Positions 8,314-16,957 of a DNA stretch of 56,646 nt are shown piece by piece. The notes under the pieces are model-generated. The model was given only the letters and a program-made list of their open reading frames with translations, did no database searches and was not told the DNA's origin. The stretch is from an uncultured Rhodoplanes sp. Its GTDB lineage: Bacteria; Pseudomonadota; Alphaproteobacteria; Rhizobiales; Xanthobacteraceae. The position numbers and the translations under genes were made by a program. The DNA lies in the NCBI GenBank assembly GCA_936924235.1, contig CAKZHN010000457.1:1-56646 (forward strand), read 5' to 3'. Position 1 is the first letter of the stretch; the number at the start of each line of letters is the position of its first letter.

Positions 8314-8370
8314 CCGGGTCAAGCCCGGCGAGGCCGGTCTGAAATGACAAGCCCGGGCAGAGCCCGGGCT
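8314..8370. repeat. GC palindromes of the dispersed repeat type
   Basis: CCGGGTCAAGCCCGGCGA (8314-8331) matches the core of the elements at 4631 and 51898. It is followed by a perfect hairpin, AGCCCGGGC-AGA-GCCCGGGCT (8350-8370). This is probably a degraded copy; it may also terminate transcription of the proline-rich gene's upstream neighbours. Confidence 0.55.
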
Positions 8371-8409
8371 GTCTCGTTCGATGGGCGTGGTCGCGCCGGT
8401 GGCGCGCGA

Positions 8410-8844
8410 TCAGCCGTCGTCGCGCTCACGCCGGCCGCGGCCGCCACCGCCGCCAGGAACGACGCAATTGCGGATGAAATCGCGGCGCGCATCGCCCGCG
8501 ATCTTCCGCTCGACCGCTTCCTTGGTGCAGGCGAGACGCTGCTCCTCGCGGCAGATGGTGATTTCGTCGCGCACCGCAGGACCGCGCAGGCCTTTCTGCC
8601 GCGCGCGGGCGCGGCAATCGACCGGCGGGGTGTTCGCTTGCGGGATGGCGGCCGCTCCCATGGGCCGGCCGGGGGCACCCGGCGGTGGGGCGCCTGGCGG
8701 CGGGCCGTCCGGCGGCGGAGCTCCCGGTGCGGTGGCCGGTGGTGGCGCGGGGGGCGGTGCAGTGTCGGGCGGCGGCGACTGCTGGGCGTATGCCGCAACG
8801 GCAAAGCCCATAACAGCAATGGCGGTGATCAACGTTCGCTTCAT
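8410..8844 (-). CDS. Small exported proline-rich protein with PsiF-like C-terminus
   Basis: A 144-residue protein. A signal peptide (MKRTLITAIAVMGFAVAAYAQ) is followed by a run of about 45 residues made almost only of Pro, Gly and Ala. The C-terminal 65 residues contain four Cys and the segment CTKEAVERKIAGDARRDFI followed by RNC. That resembles the PsiF repeat pattern (Cys, basic helix, GxxRxxF, Cys). It stands alone on the minus strand, with GC-rich repeats beyond its 3' end. A periplasmic or envelope role is inferred; the function is unknown. The opposite strand is also open but has no plausible start or composition. Confidence 0.7.
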   Translation of the reverse strand: MKRTLITAIAVMGFAVAAYAQQSPPPDTAPPPAPPPATAPGAPPPDGPPPGAPPPGAPGRPMGAAAIPQANTPPVDCRARARQKGLRGPAVRDEITICREEQRLACTKEAVERKIAGDARRDFIRNCVVPGGGGGRGRRERDDG

Positions 8845-8917
8845 CCTGAACTCCTGGCGAGATGAATCTGGCGAGGTCTCAAGGTCGCTCGCCCCACTAC
8901 AGCGGCCAGGAATGAGT

Positions 8918-9871
8918 TTACTTGATGGCCTGCGGATTAATAGGGGAGCCGGTGCCGCCGGTGATGATCAGCGGCGGGCCGCAGAAGAAAAATTCATAGA
9001 CGCCGTCCTGATCGCAATCTTCCGCCAGTTCCTTCAGATAGAAAATCTCGCCCATGCAGAGACCCATGGCCGGGATCACCACCCAGTGCCACGGCTGGTT
9101 GGCCTCGGTGGTTTCGTTCGGCCGCACCTCGACGCCCCAGGTGTCGGAGCAGATCGCCGCGAGCTGCTTATCCTGGCACCAGTAGCAGTTCTCGAACTTC
9201 ACGCCCGGCGCATCGCCGCCCGCGTAACCGCCCCATTGCTTCTCGACGAGGCAGCGCTCCATCTGGCCGGTGCGGACGATGACGAAATCGCCCTTGCGGA
9301 TCTCGACGTTCTGATCCTTTGCGCATTTGTCCAACTCGTCGTTGGAAATGCCTTCGCCGTCCTTCAGCCACGGCACCTTGCGGAAGCGCGCGATGTCGAG
9401 CAGCACGCCGCGGCCGACCATCCTGCTCTTGGAATGCTCGATGCCGAGCACCGAGAGACCGCGCGAGTCGATCAGCTTGGCGTCGTGGCCGTTATAGGCC
9501 TTGTCCTCATAGAAAACATGACCGAGCGCGTCCCAATGCGTCGCACCCTGCACGCAGAGGTTCAGCGTGTCGTCGGCGTAGCGAAGCTTGTTCCAGTCCT
9601 GCTGGCCCGCGACTGCGTCGGTGCCGGTGGCGAGCATCTGATGGATCGGATTGAAGCGGCCGCCGAACAGCCCGTTCTGCGGGCCTTCGCGGTCGAGCGG
9701 GATGCCGAGCGCGAAAACCTTGCCGGTCTTGATCAGCTTGGCGGCGTTGGCGATGTCCTCGGGCGTGACGTGATTGAGCGTGCCGATGTGGTCATCCTTG
9801 CCCCAGCGGCCCCAGTTGGAGAGCTTCTTGGAGGCTTCCTCGATCGCCTTGCGTCCCACCTTGATATCCAT
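8918..9871 (-). CDS. Cyclase-family metal hydrolase (kynurenine formamidase-like)
   Basis: A 317-residue member of the cyclase/Kfa-type family. The signature metal-binding segment appears as GATHWDALGHVFYED near residue 115 (family pattern HxGTHxDxxxH), and a downstream GDFVIVRTGQ near 195 fits the second core strand. Members hydrolyse amides or lactones, for example N-formylkynurenine. This longer subtype (about 315 residues) is frequent in aromatic and unknown catabolic clusters. It lies 100 bases downstream of the molybdenum hydroxylase operon on the same strand and may act on its product. Substrate unknown. Confidence 0.85.
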   Translation of the reverse strand: MDIKVGRKAIEEASKKLSNWGRWGKDDHIGTLNHVTPEDIANAAKLIKTGKVFALGIPLDREGPQNGLFGGRFNPIHQMLATGTDAVAGQQDWNKLRYADDTLNLCVQGATHWDALGHVFYEDKAYNGHDAKLIDSRGLSVLGIEHSKSRMVGRGVLLDIARFRKVPWLKDGEGISNDELDKCAKDQNVEIRKGDFVIVRTGQMERCLVEKQWGGYAGGDAPGVKFENCYWCQDKQLAAICSDTWGVEVRPNETTEANQPWHWVVIPAMGLCMGEIFYLKELAEDCDQDGVYEFFFCGPPLIITGGTGSPINPQAIK

Positions 9872-9971
9872 ATCCCGCGCTCCTCCAGGCTTTTCGTTGT
9901 CCGCCCGGCACTGCGCCAGACAGCAGCGAGATTGTGGCCAACCGGTTGCGTTCCGTCTACGGAGAGATGGA

Positions 9972-12368
9972 TCAGACCTTGCCCAAAGCGCGGAGAATCT
10001 TGTCCGGCGTGAACGGCATGTCGGTCAGTTGGGCAGCGCCCAAGGGGCGCAACGCGTCGTTGATCGCGTTCATGACCGAGCCCGGCGCACCGGCGGTGCC
10101 GGCTTCGCCCGCGCCCTTGGCGCCCAGTTCGGAGTCGGCGGTCGGCGTCACCACATGGCCCACTTCAATGTCCGGCATCTCGACTGCCATCGGGACGAGA
10201 TAATCGGCCATGTTGCCGTTCAGGAGTTGTCCTCGCGCGTCGTACTGGCAGTGTTCGAACAGCGCCGCGCCGATGCCCTGCACCACGCCGCCGCGCACCT
10301 GCTCGTCGACCAGCTGCGGATTGATCACGGTGCCGCAGTCTTCGACACACCAATGTTTCAGCAATGTGACAAAGCCCGAGTCGGTGTCGACCTCGAGCCA
10401 GCTCGCCTGGATGCCGTTGGTGAACGAGAACGCCCATTGCCGCGGCACGTAGTGCCGGGTCGCGACGAGCTCGGCCTGCACGCCGGCCGGCAGCGTGTCG
10501 GGGCGGAAGTAGGCGATGCGGGCGACCTCATCGAGACCGATGCGTTCGGCGCCGCCTGCCTTGTCGACCACCACGCCGTTGTTGATGTCGAGCGTCTCGG
10601 GCTTGGCCTGCAGGATCGAGCCCGCCACCGCGAGCACGTTCTGGCGCAGCGCCTTGCCGGCCTGCCAGGCGGCTTCGCCGCCGATACCGGCGGCGCGTGA
10701 CGCCCAGGTGCCGCCGCCATAGGGCGTATTGTCGGTGTCGCCCATGATGACGCGGACGCGCTCGATGGGCACGCCGAACGACGACGCCACGCACTGCGCG
10801 ATCACGGCTTCGGCGCCCTGGCCCTGCTCGGAGACGCCGGTGTGGCAGAAGATCGCGCCGGTCGAGTCGAGCCGGACGGTCGCGCCGTCCTGCGCCGAGA
10901 TGCGCGCGCCGCCGACGCCGTAGAACGCGGCGCTCGGATTGGTCACCTCGACGAAGCTCGCGAATCCGATGCCGCGATAGATGCCCTGCTTGCGGAGCCG
11001 CTCCTGCTCGGCGCGCAGGCCTGCGTAGTTCATCATCGCGTCGAGATGGGCGAGCGCCTCGTGGTTCGACAGCGCTTCGAACTTGATGCCTGATGGGCCC
11101 TGCGAGGGATGCGCATCATCGGGGATGAGATTGCGCCGCCGGATCTCCAGCGGGTCCATGCCGATCCTGGCTGCGGCGAGCTCCACCAGGCCTTCGGTGA
11201 CCGCGGTCGCGATCGGATGGCCGACCGCGCGGTACTGGCACATCACGTTCTTGTTCTGGAACACCACGCGCGCGCGCGCTTTATAATTGCCGCAAGTATA
11301 GGGGCCGCCGGTGAGGTTCACCACCTGGTTGGCCTCGATGCCCGAGGTGCGCGGATAGACCGAGTAGGGGCCGATGCCGGTGAGGTCGTCGATCTCCCAG
11401 GCCGTGATGGCGCCATCGTGCTTCACGCCGATCTTCGCCTTGACGCGGTGGTCGCGGGCGTGAATGTCGGTGACGAAGCTCTCGATGCGGTCGGCGACGA
11501 ACTTGATCGGACGCCGGAGCAGCTTCGACAAAGCGACCGCCGCCATCTCGTCCGCATAGGTGTGCACCTTGATGCCGAACGAGCCGCCGACGTCCTTGGT
11601 GACGACGCGGACCTGATGCTCCTCGAGGCCGAGATGCTTGGCGAACAGGTTCTGCATCATGTGCGGCGCCTGCGTGCCTTGGTATACGGTCATGCGCTGG
11701 TCGCCGGGATTCCAGTCGGCCACGATCGAGCGCGGCTCGTTGGTGACGCCGGTGTGGCGGCCGAACACGAAGGTGGTCTCGATCACCTCGTCGGCTTCGG
11801 CGAAACCCTTGTCGGGATCGCCCGCGACGTGCACGCGCTCGAACGTGAGGTTGTCGCCGAGCGACGGATGAATGACGGGCGTCGCCGGATCGAGCGCGGT
11901 TTCCGGATCGGTGACCGCGGTCAGCTCCTCGTAATCGACCTGGACCAGCTCGCAGCCGTCCTCGGCTTCGGCGCGGGTGCGCGCCACCACGGCGCAGACG
12001 GCTTCGCCGGCCCAGCAGGCGCGATCGATCGCGATGGCGTGCTGCGGCGCGGACTTGATGCCCTTGAGATGGGTGAGCACGCCGACCCAGGGCGTGATCA
12101 CCTTGGAGAGCTCAGCGCCGGTGACGACCGAGATGACGCCCGGCGCTTTCTTCGCGCCGGTCGCGTCAATGCTCCTAATCTTGGCATGCGCATGCGGCGA
12201 GCGGACGAACGCCACATGCGCCATGCGCGGCAGCGCGACGTCGCTGACATATTGGGCGCGGCCTTGCGTCAGCCGCGCGATGTTGGGCCGCGGCACCGCG
12301 CGGCCTATATAGGAATTCGGTCGGTCGAGCGCAGTCAGCACGGGCGGCGAGTCGTCGACGATCTTCAT
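9972..12368 (-). CDS. Molybdenum hydroxylase large subunit (xanthine dehydrogenase family)
   Basis: A 798-residue molybdopterin-cytosine-dinucleotide subunit. It has the GRAVPRPNIARLTQGRAQYV N-terminus, the KDVGGSFGIKVH segment near 255 and KGAGEAG near 760, which holds the catalytic Glu. The active-site loop reads QYRAVGHP. It lacks the CSFR of form I CO dehydrogenase, so true CO oxidation is unlikely; a hydroxylase of an aromatic, heteroaromatic or aldehyde substrate fits better. Start ATG 12368 overlaps the stop of the 2Fe-2S subunit (ATGA), which indicates translational coupling; the longer in-frame extension is the iron-sulphur gene read out of frame. Gene order on the minus strand is FAD, 2Fe-2S, Mo. 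Confidence 0.93.
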   Translation of the reverse strand: MKIVDDSPPVLTALDRPNSYIGRAVPRPNIARLTQGRAQYVSDVALPRMAHVAFVRSPHAHAKIRSIDATGAKKAPGVISVVTGAELSKVITPWVGVLTHLKGIKSAPQHAIAIDRACWAGEAVCAVVARTRAEAEDGCELVQVDYEELTAVTDPETALDPATPVIHPSLGDNLTFERVHVAGDPDKGFAEADEVIETTFVFGRHTGVTNEPRSIVADWNPGDQRMTVYQGTQAPHMMQNLFAKHLGLEEHQVRVVTKDVGGSFGIKVHTYADEMAAVALSKLLRRPIKFVADRIESFVTDIHARDHRVKAKIGVKHDGAITAWEIDDLTGIGPYSVYPRTSGIEANQVVNLTGGPYTCGNYKARARVVFQNKNVMCQYRAVGHPIATAVTEGLVELAAARIGMDPLEIRRRNLIPDDAHPSQGPSGIKFEALSNHEALAHLDAMMNYAGLRAEQERLRKQGIYRGIGFASFVEVTNPSAAFYGVGGARISAQDGATVRLDSTGAIFCHTGVSEQGQGAEAVIAQCVASSFGVPIERVRVIMGDTDNTPYGGGTWASRAAGIGGEAAWQAGKALRQNVLAVAGSILQAKPETLDINNGVVVDKAGGAERIGLDEVARIAYFRPDTLPAGVQAELVATRHYVPRQWAFSFTNGIQASWLEVDTDSGFVTLLKHWCVEDCGTVINPQLVDEQVRGGVVQGIGAALFEHCQYDARGQLLNGNMADYLVPMAVEMPDIEVGHVVTPTADSELGAKGAGEAGTAGAPGSVMNAINDALRPLGAAQLTDMPFTPDKILRALGKV

Positions 12369-12853
12369 TTGCCGCCTCCGGCTCGCTGCTGCGCCACCGC
12401 CTCGATGGCATCGACGATCGCGTGATAGCCCGTGCAGCGGCAGTAATTTCCTGAAATGTGCTCGCGGATCTTCTCGCGGCTCGGTACGCCGCCTGCCGCG
12501 AGCAATTCCTGCGCGGTCAGCAGCATGCCGGGCGTACAGAAGCCGCATTGCAAGGCGTTGCGCTTCTCGAACGCCTGCTGCAGGTCGGCGATCTCGCCAG
12601 TGTCCGACACGCCTTCGATGGTCTCGACCTTGGCGCCCTCGCATTGTGCGGCAAGCATCAGGCAGCCGCGCACGATCAGGCCGTTGACCCGCACCGTGCA
12701 GGCGCCGCAGACGCCGTGCTCGCAGCCGACATGGCTGCCGGTCAGCACGAGCTGCTCGCGCAGGAAATCGACCAGCGTCTGCCGGGCGTCGACGGTCTCG
12801 CGCACCGCCTCGCCGTTGACGGAGAGCGAAATATCGCAGCGCAGTTCGCTCAT
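12365..12853 (-). CDS. Molybdenum hydroxylase small subunit with two [2Fe-2S] clusters
   Basis: A 162-residue protein with a plant-type ferredoxin cluster (GCEHGVCGAC near residues 42-51, with a further Cys near 64) and the second helical-domain cluster (CGFC near 103 and CRCTG near 138). It carries electrons from the Mo site to the FAD subunit. Both ends overlap neighbours by four bases (ATGA), so the three subunits are translationally coupled and made together. Length and cysteine spacing are normal for the family. Confidence 0.96.
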   Translation of the reverse strand: MSELRCDISLSVNGEAVRETVDARQTLVDFLREQLVLTGSHVGCEHGVCGACTVRVNGLIVRGCLMLAAQCEGAKVETIEGVSDTGEIADLQQAFEKRNALQCGFCTPGMLLTAQELLAAGGVPSREKIREHISGNYCRCTGYHAIVDAIEAVAQQRAGGGK

Positions 12854-13698
12854 ACGCCGGCTCCCATGAGTTGCTTTGAGACACGCCGCAGCAGCACGCC
12901 GGCCAGATGCTTCTTGGTCGCGCCGGTGGCCTGCACGTCGTCGTGCGGATCGAGGTCGCTGGTCAGCGCCTTCACGGCTGCATCCAGATCGCCGCTGGCA
13001 AGCGCCGCTTCGGCCTTCTTCGCGCGCACCGGCGTGTTGCCGACGCCGAAATAAGCGAGCCTCACCTCGCCGAGGCTCTTGCCATTCGCCTTCGCGCTCG
13101 CCGCGAGCCCGACCATGGCGTAGTCGCCGTGGCGGCGGGCGAATTCGGCGAAGCCCACGCGTGTGTCCTTCGTCACGGCCGGCAGTCGGATTGCGGTGAG
13201 CACGTCGTGGGGGCCGAGCGCGGTCTCGAACAGGCCCTTGAAGAAATCGTCGGCCTTGACGTTGCGCTTGCCGTTCGGTCCCGTGATCCGAAGCTCGGCG
13301 CCGAGCGCCAGCATGCAGGCCGGCAACTCGGCCGCCGGATCGGCGAACGAGATCGAGCCGCCGAGCGTGCCGCGGTTGCGGATCGCGGCGTGGCCGATAT
13401 GCGGCATCGCGAGCGCGATCAGCGGCGCGTGCTTGGCGATGTCGGCCGAACGTTCGGCTTCGGCATGCCGCGTGAGCGCGCCGATCTCGATCACGCCGTT
13501 CTTGACGACGACGCCGGACAGCCCGTTCACGCCGTTGAGGTCGATCAGAAGCTTCGGCGCCGACAGCCGCATGTTCAGCGTGGCGATCAGGCTCTGGCCG
13601 CCGGCCAGGAGCCGCGCCTCGCCGTCCGGACGCGCCAGCAGCTCGATGGCATGCTCCACCGATTTCGCCCTGGCATAGGCAAATGGCGCAGGCTTCAC
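12850..13698 (-). CDS. Molybdenum hydroxylase FAD-binding (medium) subunit
   Basis: A 282-residue protein of the CoxM/xanthine dehydrogenase FAD family. The AGGQSL motif near residue 33 and TLGGS near 110 bind FAD. It passes electrons from the 2Fe-2S clusters to the acceptor. It is the first gene of the three-gene minus-strand operon and overlaps the next by ATGA. It begins MKPAPFAYARA right after an intergene of 84 bases, which should hold the promoter if the ROK gene upstream is a separate unit. Confidence 0.94.
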   Translation of the reverse strand: MKPAPFAYARAKSVEHAIELLARPDGEARLLAGGQSLIATLNMRLSAPKLLIDLNGVNGLSGVVVKNGVIEIGALTRHAEAERSADIAKHAPLIALAMPHIGHAAIRNRGTLGGSISFADPAAELPACMLALGAELRITGPNGKRNVKADDFFKGLFETALGPHDVLTAIRLPAVTKDTRVGFAEFARRHGDYAMVGLAASAKANGKSLGEVRLAYFGVGNTPVRAKKAEAALASGDLDAAVKALTSDLDPHDDVQATGATKKHLAGVLLRRVSKQLMGAGV

Positions 13699-13782
13699 GC
13701 GTCGCCTCCCGATCGCATTCTTATCGTTGCATGCGATTGTGAGGCCGTGAACGCCGCAAGGTCAATGCGACGATCGGGTGAG

Positions 13783-14844
13783 CTAGTCGTCTTCGCGGTT
13801 GGTGAAGCGGGCGTTGCCAAGGCCTGTGCCGATGGTCAGCACGCCCCAGCGCTTGACGTCGGTCATGAACGGCGCCTCGCTCAGCCCCTGCACCACGGCA
13901 TCGTTGTGCATGACGATCGCGGTTTCGTCGTCGCCGATCTTCGGAATCGCCTCGTGGATCTCGCTCGGCAGGTGGAATTTGCTGGATTCCCAGTTGCCCG
14001 GCAGGTTCTGCGCGCCGCGCTCGATGGCACCGTCCTTGGTGATGATGCCTGGGCAGCCGATGCCGATGAACGGTGCGAGCTTGATGTCGGCCTTCTTGGC
14101 TTTGGCGATCAGGTCTTCCAGCATGCCGACCAGCCGCTCCACGGCCTTCTCACGGCTGATTTTTTCCTCGTCGGCGTGCCGCCAGAGCTCGAATTTCCAG
14201 ACGCAGGCCTTGGACAACGTGCGTGACTTCTTGAGGTTGAGCTGGACCACGCCGGCGCGGATGTTGGTGCCGCCGATATCGACCGCGAGAATCGCGTCGT
14301 GCGCCTTGAACATCCAGTTCGGTGCCAGGTGCCCGCAACCGATCAGGCCGGCTTCGTCAGGATCGTTGCGGATCGGTTCGAGATCGATGTCGATTTTCTC
14401 GGATTTGAGGAGCGCTACGGTGCGGCCGATAACCAGTTCGCCCACCCGTGCCGCACGAAACCCGCCGCCGATCGCGATCCGCTCGGTGTCCTGCCAGGCT
14501 TTGGTCTTGAGGTAGCGCCGGACCACTTGCGCCAGACTCTTCGAAAAATCCTCGATGGCGCTTTGGATGACGCCGGCCGCTTCCGGCTCGCCTTTGGTCA
14601 GGATTTCATCAATTGCTTTTCGGGGAATCTCCTCACTGGGGATGTCTCCGAACGGATCGTCCCCCGATTTCCGCAATGGCTTGCGCCATTCCTCCAGGAT
14701 TTCGCGAAACGCACCTTTGCTGGCGCGATCGCCAATGAATTCTCCGTCTTCCTTGATCTCGATGTTGTAGCTGTCGACCTCGACCGAAGGCAGTCGCGTC
14801 GCGCCGTGCTCGGCGATTGAGGGAAGCGTAGCGGCGTCTGCCAT
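13783..14844 (-). CDS. ROK-family sugar-kinase-like protein with permuted motif order
   Basis: A 353-residue protein. The ROK phosphate-1 loop AVDIGGTNIRAGVV lies near residue 187, not at the N-terminus. GCPG (about 260), an HNDAV segment (about 305) and TIGTGLG (about 338) follow, and the protein ends a few residues later. The segment that normally closes a ROK fold, IAIGGGF followed by a helix and AGLIG, comes first, near 122-165. The element order therefore looks circularly permuted. No zinc CxCGxxGC motif is seen. A normal ROK kinase phosphorylates glucose, fructose or N-acetyl sugars with ATP. Here activity is uncertain. The start is ATG 14844. It is flanked by dehydrogenase genes on the same strand. 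Confidence 0.75.
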   Translation of the reverse strand: MADAATLPSIAEHGATRLPSVEVDSYNIEIKEDGEFIGDRASKGAFREILEEWRKPLRKSGDDPFGDIPSEEIPRKAIDEILTKGEPEAAGVIQSAIEDFSKSLAQVVRRYLKTKAWQDTERIAIGGGFRAARVGELVIGRTVALLKSEKIDIDLEPIRNDPDEAGLIGCGHLAPNWMFKAHDAILAVDIGGTNIRAGVVQLNLKKSRTLSKACVWKFELWRHADEEKISREKAVERLVGMLEDLIAKAKKADIKLAPFIGIGCPGIITKDGAIERGAQNLPGNWESSKFHLPSEIHEAIPKIGDDETAIVMHNDAVVQGLSEAPFMTDVKRWGVLTIGTGLGNARFTNREDD

Positions 14845-14920
14845 GAGAAACCCCGATGACCAACCCCGACAACGCGGTGGAACCGGAAAAGTTTCATAGG
14901 CAAGGCCGCGCGGTAGCCCG

Positions 14921-15826
14921 CTAGGGCTGGACGCGCTTGACGATATCGATAGCCCGCCGCAGCAACGTCATGGACGCTTCCAGGGTGCGGAAGGCGGCAT
15001 GGGCCGCGAGCGTCACATTATCGAGCCTGGCGAGCGGATGGTCGGCCTTCAACGGCTCGTTGTGAAACACGTCGAGGCCGGCGTGGCGGATGTGGCCGCT
15101 TTTCAGCGCCTCGATCATGGCCGCTTCGTCGACGAGCGCGCCGCGTGCGGTGTTGACCAGGATCATACCGGGCTTCATCCGCGCGATGCGGGCCTTGTCG
15201 AGGAAGCCCCGGGTCTCGTCGTTGAGCACGAGATTGAGCGAGACGATGTCCGAGCTCTGCAGCAGCGTGTCGATGTCGACCATCGGCACACCGGCATCGG
15301 GTCGCGGCGTCCTGTTCCAGGCGATGACGTTGAGGCCCATGCCCTTGGCGATGCGCGCCACCTCGGCGCCGATGCCGCCGAGCCCGATCACGCCGAGCGT
15401 CTTGCCGAACACCTGCACGCCTTCGAGCGGCTTCCAGATGCCGGCGCGGATGCTCCGATCCATGCGGGCGAGGTCGCGGCAGGCCGCCATCATCAGCGCG
15501 ATGGTCTGCTCGGCGACGGCCGTGTCGCCGTAGCCCTTGATGGTGTGGACCTTGACGCCGAGCGCCTCGATCTCCGGCACGGTCATGTAGCTCGCGGCGC
15601 CCGTGCCGAGGAACACGATGTGCTTGAGGTTCCTGCACTGCCGGACCAGATCGGTCGGCATGTAGCTGTGGTCGTCGATCGCGATCTCGTAGTCGCCGAC
15701 GACGCGCGGCAACTCGTTCTTCTCGAACGGCGTGGTGTTGATCGTGACCGGCGGATCGTCGGTGCGGTAGACGCGCTGCCACACCGTACCGAGCTGCTGG
15801 TTGCAATCGATGAAGATGGTTTTCAT
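14921..15826 (-). CDS. D-isomer-specific 2-hydroxyacid dehydrogenase
   Basis: A 301-residue NAD(P)-dependent enzyme. The Rossmann motif GVIGLGGIGAEVARI lies near residue 145. The catalytic residues are Arg in NTARGAL (about 222), Glu in HNEP (about 250) and His in LAAHAAF (about 273). It is slightly shorter than most members and has a distinct N-terminal domain. It follows the extradiol dioxygenase gene by 52 bases on the minus strand and may reduce a keto acid produced after ring cleavage. The natural substrate is unknown. Confidence 0.88.
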   Translation of the reverse strand: MKTIFIDCNQQLGTVWQRVYRTDDPPVTINTTPFEKNELPRVVGDYEIAIDDHSYMPTDLVRQCRNLKHIVFLGTGAASYMTVPEIEALGVKVHTIKGYGDTAVAEQTIALMMAACRDLARMDRSIRAGIWKPLEGVQVFGKTLGVIGLGGIGAEVARIAKGMGLNVIAWNRTPRPDAGVPMVDIDTLLQSSDIVSLNLVLNDETRGFLDKARIARMKPGMILVNTARGALVDEAAMIEALKSGHIRHAGLDVFHNEPLKADHPLARLDNVTLAAHAAFRTLEASMTLLRRAIDIVKRVQP

Positions 15827-15878
15827 GGAGCTTTGATGCCGCGCGGCCGGGAAGGGGTCAAGACAAGGCGGCTGCCGC

Positions 15879-16865
15879 TTATCGCGCCACGATCGGCCGT
15901 GCTTCCAGCACCGGCTCGCGCACCGGCACCGACGCGAAGGCCGAGCCCTCTTCGAACCAGGATTTCGGCGCCGGATGGCCCCACAGCGTCTGGCGTTGCG
16001 GATCGGTCAGCGACCAGCGCAGCGGCTCGAGATCGGGATCGACCGTCAGATAGTCGCTGGTGAACAGCTCGATGCGGTGGCCGTCGGGATCGCGGATATA
16101 GAGAAAGAATGCGTTGGAGATGCCGTGCCGGCCCGGGCCGCGCTCCATGTTCGGCAGATAGCCGCTGGTCGCCATCACGTCGCACAGATGCAGGATGTCG
16201 AGCGGGCCGGCCGCCCAGACGCCGATGTGGTGCAGCCGCGGGCCGTGGCCGTTTGTGAAGGCGAGGTCGTGGACGTTGCCCTTGCGGTGCATCCACACTG
16301 CCCAGAGCCTGGGATCGCGGCTGTCGTCGGTCTCGGTGTACTCGGTGAGGCGGAAGCCCAGCTCGGTGTAGAAGTCGTAGGATGCCTGCACGTCCGGCGT
16401 GAAGCAGTTGATGTGGTCGATGCGCTGGATGCGCGCGCCCTGATAGGCGGTGTAGCGCTGCAGCATCCGCTCGCTCTGGTCCATCTTGAAATAGAACTCG
16501 AGCGGCATGCCGGTGATGTCGGCGGTGCGCAGCGTGCGGCCCTGGAACGGCACGTCGGGAAACGAGGTCGGCAGATTGCGGCGCTTGAACCAGGCCGCGG
16601 CGCGGTCGAGATCGTCCTCGCTCGCGACCTTGAAGCCGAGCGAGACGGCGCCGGGCTCCTTGGCCTGCCGCAGCACGACGGAATGGTGGTTGCGCTCCTC
16701 GACGGCGCGCAGATAAAGCGCGCCGTTGTCCTCGGCGCTGACCAGATAGCCGAGGCAGTCCACATAGAAGCTGCGGGTCCGGGCGAGGTCGCGCACCGCC
16801 AGTTCCACATGGCTGGCGCGCACGACATTGAAGGGCGGATTGAACTCAGGTCTGCGGATCGGCAT
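15879..16865 (-). CDS. hpaD: Extradiol dioxygenase, homoprotocatechuate 2,3-dioxygenase type
   Basis: A 328-residue type I extradiol dioxygenase with two VOC modules (about residues 15-130 and 148-275). The catalytic C-terminal module carries the metal ligands: His in DHINCF (about 150), His in LHHIGVW (about 210) and Glu in RIELF (about 262). The tail DPDLEPLRWSLTDPQRQTLW is characteristic of the HpaD/MndD group, which opens 3,4-dihydroxyphenylacetate next to the hydroxyls with Fe(II) or Mn(II). It is divergent from the HpaG-like hydrolase with 92 bases between starts, as expected for a meta-cleavage pathway. No hpaE, hpaF or hpaH gene is seen nearby, so the substrate could be another catechol. 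Confidence 0.82.
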   Translation of the reverse strand: MPIRRPEFNPPFNVVRASHVELAVRDLARTRSFYVDCLGYLVSAEDNGALYLRAVEERNHHSVVLRQAKEPGAVSLGFKVASEDDLDRAAAWFKRRNLPTSFPDVPFQGRTLRTADITGMPLEFYFKMDQSERMLQRYTAYQGARIQRIDHINCFTPDVQASYDFYTELGFRLTEYTETDDSRDPRLWAVWMHRKGNVHDLAFTNGHGPRLHHIGVWAAGPLDILHLCDVMATSGYLPNMERGPGRHGISNAFFLYIRDPDGHRIELFTSDYLTVDPDLEPLRWSLTDPQRQTLWGHPAPKSWFEEGSAFASVPVREPVLEARPIVAR

Positions 16866-16884
16866 CGCGGATTCTATGGCGGTT

Positions 16885-16904
16885 TGTGACAGCTTATTGT
16901 AACA
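16885..16904. promoter_or_regulatory. Candidate operator between divergent hpaD-like and FAH-family genes
   Basis: TGTGACA (16885-16891) and TGTAACA (16898-16904) are near-identical half sites spaced by 6 bases in the 92-base divergent intergene. GntR and MarR regulators bind this kind of T/A-rich repeat. No regulator gene is adjacent, so the factor is unknown. Confidence 0.35.
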
Positions 16905-16957
16905 CGGGCGGCGCGCCAGCCACTCGTCGTGGAATGGCCGGCCCGCCGGGAGTCTTC

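Noticed and set aside
8234..8350. N-terminal extension of the HisD-like protein (to 474 residues)
   Set aside because: The extra codons run through the palindromic repeat; ATG 8233 behind GGAGGAAAC gives the normal family length.
11109..12425. A 438-codon plus-strand frame opposite the molybdenum hydroxylase genes
   Set aside because: The minus strand encodes recognisable Mo and 2Fe-2S subunits over the same bases; the plus-strand product has shadow-frame composition and no ribosome site.
12369..12884. N-terminal extension of the molybdenum hydroxylase large subunit (to 970 residues)
   Set aside because: The extension is the iron-sulphur subunit gene read in the wrong frame; ATG 12368 with its ATGA overlap is the expected start.
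9972..13698. Form I aerobic CO dehydrogenase (coxMSL)
   Set aside because: Gene order on the minus strand fits, but the active-site CSFR motif is absent and no cox accessory genes are nearby.
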